A DNA stretch of 49,248 bases from a virus. The DNA is taken from positions 1 through 49,248 of IMG/VR virus record IMGVR_UViG_3300042398_000914; one strand, given 5' to 3'. Positions 32,573 to 41,244 of this stretch are shown here, piece by piece. The notes below the pieces were generated by a model. The model saw only the letters and a list, made by a program, of their open reading frames with translations. It made no database searches and was not told where the DNA came from. Position numbers and translations under genes: made by a program. How positions within the stretch are numbered: the first letter of the stretch is position 1; each line of letters starts with the position of its first letter.

Positions 32573-32609
32573 GTTAATTATGGTGTATTCGGTTTAGTCT
32601 GTATGCAAA

Positions 32610-33680
32610 TTAAAGTGAGAAGCCCGGGAAGGCCTCGGCAACATTCCCGGACGGGGCGTTGTATGGATCAAGGTGGTACCCGTTCAAGACGGCCTCCCTG
32701 AGCCTGTTGGCTCGTTCAGATTGAATGGCCTTATCTCTGGCCCTCATCTGAGCCGCCTGTCTAAGGAGCCCTATGGTTTCAGCGTCTTTCTGCTCCTGTG
32801 TCATGAGCGAATGCCGACCTCCCGCATTTGCCTTAGTTTGCAGTCGTGCAAACGTGCCTCCCCCAAACACAGAAACTGGATTAGCCCGATCTCCCTCTTC
32901 GTCTGCCGCTAGGCGGATCAGTTCGGCCAGTCCTTTGAGCTCTTCTCCCACCTTGTCATAGTATGCGTCTTCATCGTCGCCGCCGGCTGCTATGATCTGG
33001 GCTATCCTGCCTGTCTCCGAGGCCATTGCTGATTGGAGCCTGTCGTATGGGTTGAAGGGGGCCATTCCGTATGCCGACCCTTTCCCCCAGCTGGCGTTGG
33101 CAGCTCGGAGCATTTGGGCCACTATCTCGACATTGCTATCATTGTCCTTGAGCTTGGGGTCGAACCTTCCTGCTAGAGCTATGTTATCTTTTGCCGAGCT
33201 TTCATTTTGCAGGCCCTCGGCCGTGCCTCCAAGGGGCCACGCGACAAGAGCCGCCGGGGATGGTATCATCCTGTAATAATCGGCAGCTCCTCCAACCGCG
33301 TTGACCCCAAGGTCCACGTACTTGTTATGGTCCAGATCCTGTGAAGAGTTGGCGTCCGTAACAAACTCAGTAACGGGCCCCAATACGCTTTGAGCCTTGT
33401 CTAGCGCGCGCATTCCCGGGTGATCAAAGAAGTTAGACACAGGCTTAGCTATCTTCCTTATCCCGGGGATTTTAGATCCGCCGGCAGCCAATAGCCTAGT
33501 GTAGTCTTTCCCTACATTCGCAAGGGCGTTGACGCCAAGCGGAACTGCGACTTCGCTAAAGTTAATAACGGAGCCCTGAGGAGCGAAAAAGTTCTCGGGC
33601 TTTATTCTACGGCCAGCCCCACTATACGTAGGCTCGGGGGCCTGCGCTCTGTAGTTAGACTCGTCGTAGATCTCTGCCAT
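32610..33680 (-). CDS. Internal-virion-like protein (356 residues)
   Basis: No family is recognised. The protein has a Pro/Tyr-rich N-terminus, short hydrophobic helices (VAVPLGVNALANVGK, PAALVAWPLGG), an acidic stretch (GGDDEDAYYDKVGEELKGL) and a C-terminal helix with QMRARDKAIQSERANRLREA. Alternating low-complexity and helix is like its neighbours on both sides, with which it forms one block of virion genes (30051-35609). It starts one base after the previous stop region at 33682. The likely place of action is inside the virion or in the tail channel. Confidence 0.5.
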   Translation of the reverse strand: MAEIYDESNYRAQAPEPTYSGAGRRIKPENFFAPQGSVINFSEVAVPLGVNALANVGKDYTRLLAAGGSKIPGIRKIAKPVSNFFDHPGMRALDKAQSVLGPVTEFVTDANSSQDLDHNKYVDLGVNAVGGAADYYRMIPSPAALVAWPLGGTAEGLQNESSAKDNIALAGRFDPKLKDNDSNVEIVAQMLRAANASWGKGSAYGMAPFNPYDRLQSAMASETGRIAQIIAAGGDDEDAYYDKVGEELKGLAELIRLAADEEGDRANPVSVFGGGTFARLQTKANAGGRHSLMTQEQKDAETIGLLRQAAQMRARDKAIQSERANRLREAVLNGYHLDPYNAPSGNVAEAFPGFSL

Positions 33681-33681
33681 G

Positions 33682-34794
33682 TCAGACGTCGTTCCAGTTG
33701 GAGGCGTCTACCTTCCTCTGAATGACGGGAGGCTGCTGCGGGTTTAGCAGCACGCCTGATCCCGGCGTGTTATTAGGAAGGCCAAGTCCGCGAGGATTGA
33801 ACTTCCAATCCGGAGACATAGGGCTCGGCCCTCCGGTTATGTTGGCCGGGGGAGTATAGGGAGCGGGAGCGGGAGCGGGAGCGGGAGCGGGAGCCGCAGG
33901 AGCGCCTGCTGGCTTCCAATTCAACAGCTCCTGAAGGGACATGGTTCCGGCTCCAGCAGAAGAAGGGGTGATAGTCGTAGCGCCGTTCTGGATTGTTCCG
34001 CCGGCGGCACCCAAGTCTGTCGCCTCATAGGAGATCGGATTGCTGCCTCCAAGGTTGTAGGTTCCGCTAGAATTGGCCGGCGTATTAAAGACCTGCTTGC
34101 CGGCGTCGGTAAGCGGAACGCCTCCGGCTGCCGGAGCGTTGGGGTATTTCTTGCGCCCTACGTCGCCTGTCGACACCTCCCTGCCTAGCATGCCCGGGAC
34201 TCCCGTGCTGCCGGCGGCAGGATTAAGCATGCTCATCACGCTCTTAATATAGGCAGATTTTTGTCCGGGCTTGGCGTTATTAAAGCCATCAACGATGCCT
34301 TGCTTCCTTTTCGTGAGCTGAGCTTTTCTTGCTTCAAAGTCAGGATCATTGGGGTTCAGCATGCCTATCATTGCGTCGATCTGGGAGGTAAGAGCGGCTA
34401 TCTCGCCTCCAGCGGCTACATCATCCTGAACCACCCCCGCAGCAGCTGAACCACCCGTGTTCCACTTGGTGGTCGTAGTGTTGTTGGCCAGCATCCCGGA
34501 ATTGTATTCATTGGTGGCCATATTGTTTCGCTCCACTTCGCTTTGCTGCCTGTTGGCTAGGGCGTTAGTCAGGGTAAAATGCCTGTTCGCCTGCTGCCTA
34601 TTTGCGTCGGCTATGCCAACCTGCGTCGCATTGTTCATGGCCGTCGTTTTGACCTGAGCGCCGGCGGACATGCCAGAGGAGAGGGCCGCTTGAGCCATCT
34701 GCGAAGTGGCGTTCTGGGGCTGATATTGCATGCCGAATATCTGCGCCAAAGACGGCGAGCTATCGCCGCGGTATAGTGATTGTAGTTGTTGCAT
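33682..34794 (-). CDS. Low-complexity virion protein with Ala-Pro repeat
   Basis: The 370-residue protein is rich in Gln, Asn, Ala and Gly. An N-terminal part (QMAQAALSSGMSAGAQVK, NRQQANRHFTLTNALANRQQ) looks like a long helix of the type seen in internal core proteins; a helix follows at about 130-190. Residues near 300-316 are an (Ala-Pro) run encoded by six copies of GGGAGC at 33859-33894. No enzyme motif is seen. The start overlaps the stop of the previous gene as TAATG. Likely a structural or ejected protein. Confidence 0.52.
   Translation of the reverse strand: MQQLQSLYRGDSSPSLAQIFGMQYQPQNATSQMAQAALSSGMSAGAQVKTTAMNNATQVGIADANRQQANRHFTLTNALANRQQSEVERNNMATNEYNSGMLANNTTTTKWNTGGSAAAGVVQDDVAAGGEIAALTSQIDAMIGMLNPNDPDFEARKAQLTKRKQGIVDGFNNAKPGQKSAYIKSVMSMLNPAAGSTGVPGMLGREVSTGDVGRKKYPNAPAAGGVPLTDAGKQVFNTPANSSGTYNLGGSNPISYEATDLGAAGGTIQNGATTITPSSAGAGTMSLQELLNWKPAGAPAAPAPAPAPAPAPYTPPANITGGPSPMSPDWKFNPRGLGLPNNTPGSGVLLNPQQPPVIQRKVDASNWNDV
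33859..33894. repeat. (GGGAGC)6 tandem repeat
   Basis: Six perfect copies of GGGAGC lie inside the gene 33682-34794 and encode alternating Ala and Pro on the minus strand. Copy number could vary by slippage without changing the frame, altering the length of a flexible linker. Confidence 0.95.
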
Positions 34795-35609
34795 TAGGTG
34801 GCTTTAGCGGCGGCGGCCTGCGACTTGATGCCGCAGTAGGCAAGGGCGTACTCTGCGTTCCACGCTGAGAAGTTGGTGCCCGGATTAAAGGAGTCTAGAG
34901 CCGCGCCGGCCTCGTAGGTCTGACGGATCTGCTGATCGCGGAGCTGGCCGGTATTGAGCGCGTCGTTCCAGTTGGACAATATGTCGGCCGCCATCTGCGA
35001 CTCAAACGGAGCCACAGTCGGGACCATCAGGGCGGCCTTTGCCGCTCCATCGGTAGTCACCTGCGAAAGCTGTGATCCGGTGGCGGTGTAGGTCTTGTAG
35101 TAGGCGTCGAGAGCCTGAGCGTAAGCGCCAAATGCCACGTTCTTGGCCTGAAGCTTCTGATCGAAAGTGATATTGTCCTTGATCGCCGTTACTGCGTTAT
35201 GTCCGCCTCCCATCGCGGCGCTCAGTCCGGCAGAGATCTGACCATTGGCGGACTCATCTATCTCCGGGTCGTCAAGCAGGGCTTTTGCCGCTAGCGCCAG
35301 CTCGTCGAGCCTTAGCACCTGTCCGGAGGTGGTCGGGACAAGAGAGATGGCAGAGCTCCCCATAGAGCTCGAGTACATCGGCCTAAGGTTGGCCGCATTG
35401 GTTACAGTCTGAGATACGAGCGACCCGGTCAACGTAAGGTTAGTGCTGGCCCACTTCGACGCGTTGGCCAGATATGAGTCTAGCGTTGTCGATATTTCAG
35501 ACGTCAGATCGCGCCCATAGATCTTGTAGCTATACCCATTGTGCACCTCGGGCATGGTGTACCCGGAGACCGGAGTCGTATCGTTGCTTGGAGTCCCGGA
35601 GATGGGCAT
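34794..35609 (-). CDS. Unknown virion protein (271 residues)
   Basis: The product is Ser/Thr/Ala-rich with predicted helices (SYLANASKWASTNLTLTGSL, LRLDELALAAKALLDD, QLRDQQIRQTYEAGAAL). No family is recognised. Its start shares a base with the stop of the nozzle protein gene and its stop with the next start (both TAATG), so it is expressed with them. In podoviruses the position after the nozzle gene is taken by the smallest internal core protein, and this may be its counterpart. Confidence 0.52.
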   Translation of the reverse strand: MPISGTPSNDTTPVSGYTMPEVHNGYSYKIYGRDLTSEISTTLDSYLANASKWASTNLTLTGSLVSQTVTNAANLRPMYSSSMGSSAISLVPTTSGQVLRLDELALAAKALLDDPEIDESANGQISAGLSAAMGGGHNAVTAIKDNITFDQKLQAKNVAFGAYAQALDAYYKTYTATGSQLSQVTTDGAAKAALMVPTVAPFESQMAADILSNWNDALNTGQLRDQQIRQTYEAGAALDSFNPGTNFSAWNAEYALAYCGIKSQAAAAKAT

Positions 35610-36976
35610 TAGTAGATGCTAAAGAAGGAGCGTCCGACCATGGAGCCATCAACCCCCATGCCTAGGATGCGAGGGCTGCCTGCGGTTACAATGATCTTGA
35701 GCTTCACAGCCATGGCACGCTTGTTGATCAAACCGCGCCTAATCGTGTTTCCGGATGCGTTGGAAAATTGATCCAGCAGCTGCTCTGAGTCTGGGTTGAC
35801 TGTGATGGCTTTTATCTGGACCGCCGCGCCGTCGGCATTGTCCATGTGGACGTAGAAGCCGTCATACCTCTTGTCTACCATGGTGCGGAATTGATAACTG
35901 CGGCTGCGGATTTCAGACACAGGGTGGCCTCCGCCGGAGTCATTGGACCCATCCTCAAGCAGGTACAGGTTCTTGTGCTGAGTGTCGAGCGCCCACAGGC
36001 GTGGAATGCCATCCTTCCGCGCGACCATAAGCACGTTGGGGTTGAAGGGGTACTCATCCAGAGACTCAAACATGCCCTTGATGGAAGGGTTAAGCACCAG
36101 CACCTTCCACTTGTTCTGGAACGGAAGAGAGAAGTAAAACCGACCGGCGTGGCCGACTGCGTGTATCTCGGAGTACTTGAGCGGGTTCACCTGCTGAATG
36201 ATATCCTTGATGGCGTTGCTCATGGGCTCAGATCCCTCGTTTATCTTGCCGCCGCTGATGATCTTGATGCCCGGCTCGCGGTTGACGTCAAAGAACGCGA
36301 TCACGCCGCCTAGTTCGGCGACGGCATTCGGGCCGGCTACGCCATCCTGAGAGCTCAGCTTCTGCACCTGATGCAGGCTGTCCGGCTTCTTCTGTGAAGC
36401 TACATAGCCCATGCCTGCTTTGACCGCGTAAATACTGCGTTTTCCGAACGCGAACACGGAGTTGTGGCCCGTTATCACGGCCTGTATTGGGTCGTATGTG
36501 CATTGAACCAAGCTCAGGTTATCGGCCGGTATCGGCTCAACGCCGCCGTAGAAAGTGAAGCTGAGCTGATCGTTCTTCGCCGTCACCAGACGCTCGACGA
36601 TGTTGCCTCCAGCTACAAAGTCCGTGTCGTCAGACTCCATGCATAGTGCGTCCGCGTATCCTTGCCCTCGCACAGGCCTTTTGGTCGCTAGCGCCGGCAA
36701 GGAAACGTGGGTAGATCCGTCGATAGTGTAGCGCTCATTGGCTCCAAACAGCAGGATAGAGTCGCCGGTCTTGCCGTGAGCCGCCACGGCATAGGTCACA
36801 TTGTGTCCTGCCGTGTAGGCCTTGTATGATCCCTTGCGCGGCGTGATGACGCCTTCGCTGATGCGGATGTTGGACGCGTACTCAAGCATCGTGCTTGGCT
36901 CGAAGGCTCCGCTATTGGGATAGCTGGCAAAGCCTTCAAACCTTAGGTCTGCTTCTGTAGATATCTCTCGGGCCAT
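35609..36976 (-). CDS. Tail nozzle / DNA stabilisation-like protein
   Basis: The 455-residue product is rich in beta strands with propeller-like repeats: SILLFGANERYTIDG, NSVFAFGKRSIYAVKAG, SSQDGVAGPNAVAELGGVIA with FFDVNREPGIKII, then RFYFSLPFQNKWKVLVLN and PRLWALDTQHKNLYLL. The block with SQDGVAGP then LGG-IAFFD is what I know from phage stabilisation or nozzle proteins (P22 gp10 and T7 gp12 type). These close the tail end and hold the DNA in place. The neighbours, adaptor and tail genes upstream and internal proteins downstream, agree with this. The start reads ATGGCC after CTAGCTTTAGCC, without Shine-Dalgarno sequence. Confidence 0.68.
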   Translation of the reverse strand: MAREISTEADLRFEGFASYPNSGAFEPSTMLEYASNIRISEGVITPRKGSYKAYTAGHNVTYAVAAHGKTGDSILLFGANERYTIDGSTHVSLPALATKRPVRGQGYADALCMESDDTDFVAGGNIVERLVTAKNDQLSFTFYGGVEPIPADNLSLVQCTYDPIQAVITGHNSVFAFGKRSIYAVKAGMGYVASQKKPDSLHQVQKLSSQDGVAGPNAVAELGGVIAFFDVNREPGIKIISGGKINEGSEPMSNAIKDIIQQVNPLKYSEIHAVGHAGRFYFSLPFQNKWKVLVLNPSIKGMFESLDEYPFNPNVLMVARKDGIPRLWALDTQHKNLYLLEDGSNDSGGGHPVSEIRSRSYQFRTMVDKRYDGFYVHMDNADGAAVQIKAITVNPDSEQLLDQFSNASGNTIRRGLINKRAMAVKLKIIVTAGSPRILGMGVDGSMVGRSFFSIY

Positions 36977-36984
36977 GGCTAAAG

Positions 36985-37482
36985 CTAGGTTATGGGTTGT
37001 AGCTTTTCAATGGCATACCATCCAGCGCCCTGATTGCTAAGGGGCTGATCTCCTGTCTTGGCAAGGATGTCTATTATCTCAGTTCCTACGTCGGAAGTAA
37101 GAAGGGCGCCTTCCATCTCATCGAAATCCCTGTCATCCAAGCTGACGTATAGGTTCTGCGGCGGCATCAGGCTTGGGTCATTTGCCCACATCCAGTAATA
37201 TTGGCTATACCCAATATACGCCCCAGACCACCCAAATGGAGAGTAAGGTATCACCCTGAACATGCTTCCATGCTCTGACACAAAGTATGCCGGAGGGTAG
37301 CAGAAGCTTATCTCAGTATAGCAAAACTGGCCTGCCCTGTACTCCTTGTTAAAATCGCTTCCCACCCAAGTCGGGAACTCAGTCGTCCATAGGAAGCCAT
37401 AATATGTGTCCACGTTGCTCAACGGAGCCCTGAACTTACCCCAAGTGCTGTAGACGTCCGATGATCCGATGAGCTCTCCCAT
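36985..37482 (-). CDS. Unknown tail-region protein (165 residues)
   Basis: An aromatic-rich, beta-type protein (STWGKFRAPLSNVDTYYGFL, YIGYSQYYWMWANDP) of unknown family. The many Trp and Tyr residues are common in virion surface or receptor-contact proteins. It starts inside the stop of the 407-residue gene (TAATG) and ends eight bases before the nozzle gene. A role in the tail appendage is likely from position only. Confidence 0.55.
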   Translation of the reverse strand: MGELIGSSDVYSTWGKFRAPLSNVDTYYGFLWTTEFPTWVGSDFNKEYRAGQFCYTEISFCYPPAYFVSEHGSMFRVIPYSPFGWSGAYIGYSQYYWMWANDPSLMPPQNLYVSLDDRDFDEMEGALLTSDVGTEIIDILAKTGDQPLSNQGAGWYAIEKLQPIT

Positions 37483-38705
37483 TAGATGCGAGCGTAGAAG
37501 TATTTGGCCGTCGCAGTACCGAGCTTAATTCGGTCAGACCATAGCGACCCAGTCACATACTGCTGTATGTCGGAGCCGACACGCTTGGCTATCCTGAGGT
37601 ATCCCGAGTCGTCGTCATCGTCCGGCATCACGACCCCATGCCCTATCGAGACTGCGCTCGGGTATTCATGCGTCGTGCTGTCCGTGTCGCATTTGATCCA
37701 TACCGACTCTCCGTCCACCAGATAGAACGTATCCGTCACGTTTGAGGGCACGATGTTGTTTAAGGTTCCGGCCGTGACCTCCCAGACTGTGGTGTCAGGG
37801 TCGGAGGTAGTCATGTTCTTGCGTAGCTTGAACGGGTGGACGCTCTCGCCGCCTCCACCGCCAAGCACAACGACGTCGCTGGAGAAGAACTGAAGGACCC
37901 TGCCTCCTGATATTTGGGCTATGAGTATGAAAAACCCGTCATCGCCAAGGTCAGTAGGCGATCCTGAGTTACCCCAGACGCCCCAAGCGCGCGTTTCAGG
38001 GTCAGAAGCGTTCTTGCAGAACAGCCTGACCATGGCTCCGTCCGAATATGACCACTCGAAGTAGGCTCCAAGCGTCGTATTCGTGGTAAAAGTGTCCTTC
38101 CCGTATGGATATCCGCCTGTTCCGTAGATCTGGGTGGTCGTTTCTGGCTCAGGATGCTGATCCACGCCTGAGCTTACGCCCCCAGAGGTAGCTACGCCGG
38201 TAAAATCAGGGGCAAAAGTCGTCTGAGTCGGGTCGTTATACTCCGAATACTTGAATTGCTCGGGACCCGGATCGTAATTTGAGGGCGTGAAGTCTTTTTG
38301 GTCCGCGCCGACGATGCCGGAACTGCCTCCGCCGACGTTTATCTTGATCCTTTTGCTCGTACGCTTGGGCACCGGTATGGCCGCCTGAGAGTTCGAGCTC
38401 ATCTTTCCTGTCTGATAGTCCGATATCACGCCCTTGTAGCACCTAATGTGCGTAGGGTTGCCGGCATCATTGAATACCAGCCTTACCTCAAACGGGTTTA
38501 CATGGGTCGCCGGTATGACGTTGTCCTGATTGAAGACGGCATCTGGCTGGCTTTGGCTCTGGGGCGGAGCTTCGGCCGCGGCCGGACTGCCCGGCTGGAC
38601 CTTTTCTGCGGCCGTCTGCGCCGGAGACTTAAACTTGTACGCCAGATCAGGACGAGCCCTAGTGGCTTCGTCGATCAGACGCTTCCAGTAGGGCTCCTCG
38701 AGCAC
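37482..38705 (-). CDS. Tail appendage-like protein (407 residues)
   Basis: A helical N-terminus (EEPYWKRLIDEATRARPDL) and a Pro/Ala/Gln linker lead into a long Gly/Ser/Thr-rich beta region (TTTQIYGTGGYPYGKDTFTT, GDDGFFILIAQISGG, VVVLGGGGGESVHP). Such a layout is usual for tail-spike or fibre-associated proteins that attach through the N-terminus. The start codon is GTG, just after the stop of the small membrane protein gene. No depolymerase motif is visible. An aspartate run DDDDD lies near the end. Confidence 0.55.
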   Translation of the reverse strand: MLEEPYWKRLIDEATRARPDLAYKFKSPAQTAAEKVQPGSPAAAEAPPQSQSQPDAVFNQDNVIPATHVNPFEVRLVFNDAGNPTHIRCYKGVISDYQTGKMSSNSQAAIPVPKRTSKRIKINVGGGSSGIVGADQKDFTPSNYDPGPEQFKYSEYNDPTQTTFAPDFTGVATSGGVSSGVDQHPEPETTTQIYGTGGYPYGKDTFTTNTTLGAYFEWSYSDGAMVRLFCKNASDPETRAWGVWGNSGSPTDLGDDGFFILIAQISGGRVLQFFSSDVVVLGGGGGESVHPFKLRKNMTTSDPDTTVWEVTAGTLNNIVPSNVTDTFYLVDGESVWIKCDTDSTTHEYPSAVSIGHGVVMPDDDDDSGYLRIAKRVGSDIQQYVTGSLWSDRIKLGTATAKYFYARI

Positions 38706-38708
38706 GGC

Positions 38709-38816
38709 TTACTTACCGGTGACGGAAGTGTAGATCGCGCGGAGCTTTTCGGCCCAGCGAGCGCCGACGTAAACGCCGCCGACGAAGGAGATGGAGATAA
38801 GGATTATGGTGATCAT
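38709..38816 (-). CDS. Tiny single-pass membrane protein (35 residues)
   Basis: A short frame starts in the stop codon of the fibre gene (ATGA overlap) and ends three bases before the GTG of the next gene. It encodes one membrane helix (MITIILISISFVGGVYVGA) and a basic amphipathic tail (RWAEKLRAIY). The exact fit between two genes and the clear hydrophobic helix make it a likely real gene. Small membrane proteins in phage tail regions can act in lysis or superinfection control; the role here is unknown. Confidence 0.6.
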   Translation of the reverse strand: MITIILISISFVGGVYVGARWAEKLRAIYTSVTGK

Positions 38817-39862
38817 GCTTGGGAAGGTGGGCTGTATGTCAGGCCTCCAGATCCGTCCGAATACACAGTAACGTATCCTTGCGAGGAGTAGAAATTGCCG
38901 ACAGTAGTTTGGTTGTAGTTGTTTCCGGCGTTGACCCAATTGAAGCCGGACCCGTCGAACTTGAACTCTGACATGGCTGTTCCGACCTCAGGGTAAAGGA
39001 TTGTGCTCATGTTAAAGTCCTCGCTACCGCTGTAGTACCAATTATACCCGTCGTAGTAGCTGATGCTGGCGGTTATCGTGGATGACGAAGACGCTATCGG
39101 GGTTCCGCTTCCTATGGCTGATATTACCGAGGCCGTAAGCGAAGAAGCAGACGGAGCGGCCGTTGTCTGGATCGTCCCGTCGCCGAACGCCAACCCCCAT
39201 CCATAACTGAACACGATGTGGCCATTGTAGATGGCGAGCTTGTGCGCCGTGTTCGTGGCTGGCGTACCATGAATACCAACGCGCCCGTCAGCGCCGACTA
39301 CAAATGGGGTAGAGTCTGGGGTAGTGGAGTCCTCGACCAAAAGGGAATTGCCAATGCCCCTGTTCTCGATGCGAAGGCAATTACCAGACGATGAAGTGGA
39401 TGTGTTTCTGACGACAAGACCGCCCCCAGAACCCGTTTGGTCAAACTGTGCCACGGGCGAGCCAGATATGTTAGCCGAAACAGCCACCTTGCCCGTGAAA
39501 GTTCCTCCAGAAAGCAGGGCGTATCCAGAAAGGTCCTGCGAGGAGAGCTTGGTCCACGCGGACGGATGGGTTATCGGTCCGTATCCAGCCGCGCCGATGA
39601 AGGTATTGAACCTGTAGAAATCGTTAGACGCCAATACGATCTCTCCGGCCGCGTAGACCTTGAAGTTGTCGTAGTCCGTTATGTTGGGCGGAGGAGCCGG
39701 TATCGCGGCTATGGCAGACGCGACGTAGTCCTCCGTGGCAGCGGGGTTGGCCTGAGACAGGCCGGGATTAGCCGCCTGTATGCCGGCTAGCGAGCTGGCG
39801 GAGATCTCATCGCCAACGTTGACGACGTTCTGCTCCGGAGGGGGCAGATACGACGATCCCAT
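38813..39862 (-). CDS. Putative tail fibre protein
   Basis: The 349-residue product has a Pro/Ala-rich N-terminus, then a region with VYAAGEIVLASNDFYRFNTF and PITHPSAWTKLS, a small domain frequent in phage fibres, then SGYALLSGGTFTGKV, a motif usual in fibre shafts. The rest is Ser/Gly-rich beta repeats with VVGADGRVGIHGTPATN, as in fibre proteins with collar and shaft. It probably binds the host surface. The start shares a base with the stop of the 91-residue gene (TAATG). Unlike many fibres there is no C-terminal chaperone domain in view. Confidence 0.68.
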   Translation of the reverse strand: MGSSYLPPPEQNVVNVGDEISASSLAGIQAANPGLSQANPAATEDYVASAIAAIPAPPPNITDYDNFKVYAAGEIVLASNDFYRFNTFIGAAGYGPITHPSAWTKLSSQDLSGYALLSGGTFTGKVAVSANISGSPVAQFDQTGSGGGLVVRNTSTSSSGNCLRIENRGIGNSLLVEDSTTPDSTPFVVGADGRVGIHGTPATNTAHKLAIYNGHIVFSYGWGLAFGDGTIQTTAAPSASSLTASVISAIGSGTPIASSSSTITASISYYDGYNWYYSGSEDFNMSTILYPEVGTAMSEFKFDGSGFNWVNAGNNYNQTTVGNFYSSQGYVTVYSDGSGGLTYSPPSQA

Positions 39863-40137
39863 TAGATGACGCCCTCGTAGACGATGACAGTACCGGAGCC
39901 GGTAATGAATAGCGGACCCTGATAGCCTTCGATGATGTAGATGCCATTGGTCAGGACTAGCAGGCCTTCGGCATCAGACTCATTGAACTTGATCACGCAG
40001 TTGGCCGCCTTCGGCTGGATGTGAAGCTGGATGCGCTGTTCGCCGAGCTCCACCTTGGGAACTTCGGTGGCGGTAGCCGAGGCCGTTATGGTCTTGGTCT
40101 TGAACCGCTTGATTAGGGGGGTGGTCTTGTTAAACAT
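39862..40137 (-). CDS. Small beta-rich virion protein (91 residues)
   Basis: After a basic N-terminus (KRFKTKTITASATATEVPKV) the protein is made of short beta strands (QRIQLHIQPKAANCVIKF, EGLLVLTNGIYIIEG, LFITGSGTVIVYEGVI). This type of sequence is common in small capsid decoration or tail-attachment proteins. It begins one base after the stop of the adaptor gene, so it is in the structural operon. No family name can be given. Confidence 0.58.
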   Translation of the reverse strand: MFNKTTPLIKRFKTKTITASATATEVPKVELGEQRIQLHIQPKAANCVIKFNESDAEGLLVLTNGIYIIEGYQGPLFITGSGTVIVYEGVI

Positions 40138-40138
40138 G

Positions 40139-40894
40139 TTAGTATCCTCGGAAATTGATCCTACGGGTGCTGCCTTGCTGGCGCAAGACTTGGTCTAGGG
40201 CGTGGTCCTTGGCTTCCTCCGCGCGGTTCTCGATAAAGCCGAGCGTGTTTACGTCCAAGCTGGCCTGAGCCCGACTGTAGTCAGAGAAAGCCCCCTGAGC
40301 CATGTAGTCGGAGAACAGGCGAGGTATCTTAACCTTTTCCCATGCGCCGATCGTCGGAGCTGACCCCGGGGACGACGGGGTGCTGCCGACGTAAGTATAA
40401 AAATCGCCCTGAATTGCATAGCCCTGAACAGGAACCAATGAGCCGGAAGAGCTTCCGGCATCGTAGTATACTTGGGCTCCCGGATTATAAGCCTGAGTAG
40501 ACGACCAAGCGTCCCCAGACAGTACGGGAGCGTCCGGGCGGTGCTCAATCCAGACTACGCTATCCAGATCGTTCACAAGGTAAATGCCATCGTTGATGGT
40601 CTCCGTGTCTTTCTGGATCGAGTGAGTAGTGGCTAGCGGGTCCCTAGTCCAAACGGCAATGACCTGACCGACGTTAGCCGGCAAGATGATGCGCGTCCGC
40701 TCGCCGACGACTTCGGTCTGGCATTGGGTGTACTTCTTCAGCTCCGGCCAGTCGTTGGACTCCCATATCTTCTGGAGCCTGCGGCTGGCAAAGTCCCGGA
40801 TCATGGCGAACCTATCCGGAGTAGTCAGGTTCCTATCCAGCCCGCATAGCTGCAGGGTGATGTGCAAGATCTCGCTGAAGTAGCCGGTGCGCAT
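40139..40894 (-). CDS. Head-tail adaptor (gp4/gp11-like)
   Basis: The 251-residue product has the helical N-terminus of podovirus adaptor proteins (LHITLQLCGLDRNLTTPDRF, SRRLQKIWESNDWPELKKY), a central beta part (RTRIILPANVGQVIAVWTRD) and a C-terminal helix (RAEEAKDHALDQVLRQQG). An insert at about 130-190 (STQAYNPGAQVYYDAG, GDFYTYVGSTP) resembles small carbohydrate-binding inserts seen on virion proteins. Adaptors sit under the portal as a ring of twelve and hold the nozzle. Placement after capsid genes and before tail genes agrees. Confidence 0.62.
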   Translation of the reverse strand: MRTGYFSEILHITLQLCGLDRNLTTPDRFAMIRDFASRRLQKIWESNDWPELKKYTQCQTEVVGERTRIILPANVGQVIAVWTRDPLATTHSIQKDTETINDGIYLVNDLDSVVWIEHRPDAPVLSGDAWSSTQAYNPGAQVYYDAGSSSGSLVPVQGYAIQGDFYTYVGSTPSSPGSAPTIGAWEKVKIPRLFSDYMAQGAFSDYSRAQASLDVNTLGFIENRAEEAKDHALDQVLRQQGSTRRINFRGY

Positions 40895-41232
40895 CAGAAA
40901 GGCAGCCCCGGCGTGACTATCTGCGTTTTAGCGGCGACAGTCGGCTTGAACTCAGGGTTTTCCTGAAGGACGCGGTTAAGGAACTTTTTGTCCTGCCAGA
41001 TATCTTGGCCGAACAGGAACTTCATGTGCTGATAAAAGTCAATAGGGATGCGGGCCTTCAGCTGGCCCAGACCATCGGAAAATTGGTGCTCATTTTTGTT
41101 GGTCTCGGCGATGAGCTTCCGAGCTGCCTCAGCTTGGACCTTACGGAGGTTCCACCCCGAGCGAAACTCCTCAAGCATGGGCTTGAGAAGCTCGTCGGGA
41201 ATGGACTCATGGATGGGCGGCAGCTCAGCCAT
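40894..41232 (-). CDS. Unknown structural-region protein (112 residues)
   Basis: A mostly helical protein (ESIPDELLKPMLEEFRSGW, LRKVQAEAARKLIAE, RIPIDFYQHMKFLFG). No family is recognised. It lies between the major capsid gene and the adaptor gene, 12 bases after the former, and shares a base with the start of the latter (TAATG). It could be a head completion or connector accessory protein. Confidence 0.58.
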   Translation of the reverse strand: MAELPPIHESIPDELLKPMLEEFRSGWNLRKVQAEAARKLIAETNKNEHQFSDGLGQLKARIPIDFYQHMKFLFGQDIWQDKKFLNRVLQENPEFKPTVAAKTQIVTPGLPF

Positions 41233-41244
41233 GACCTCGTATGA

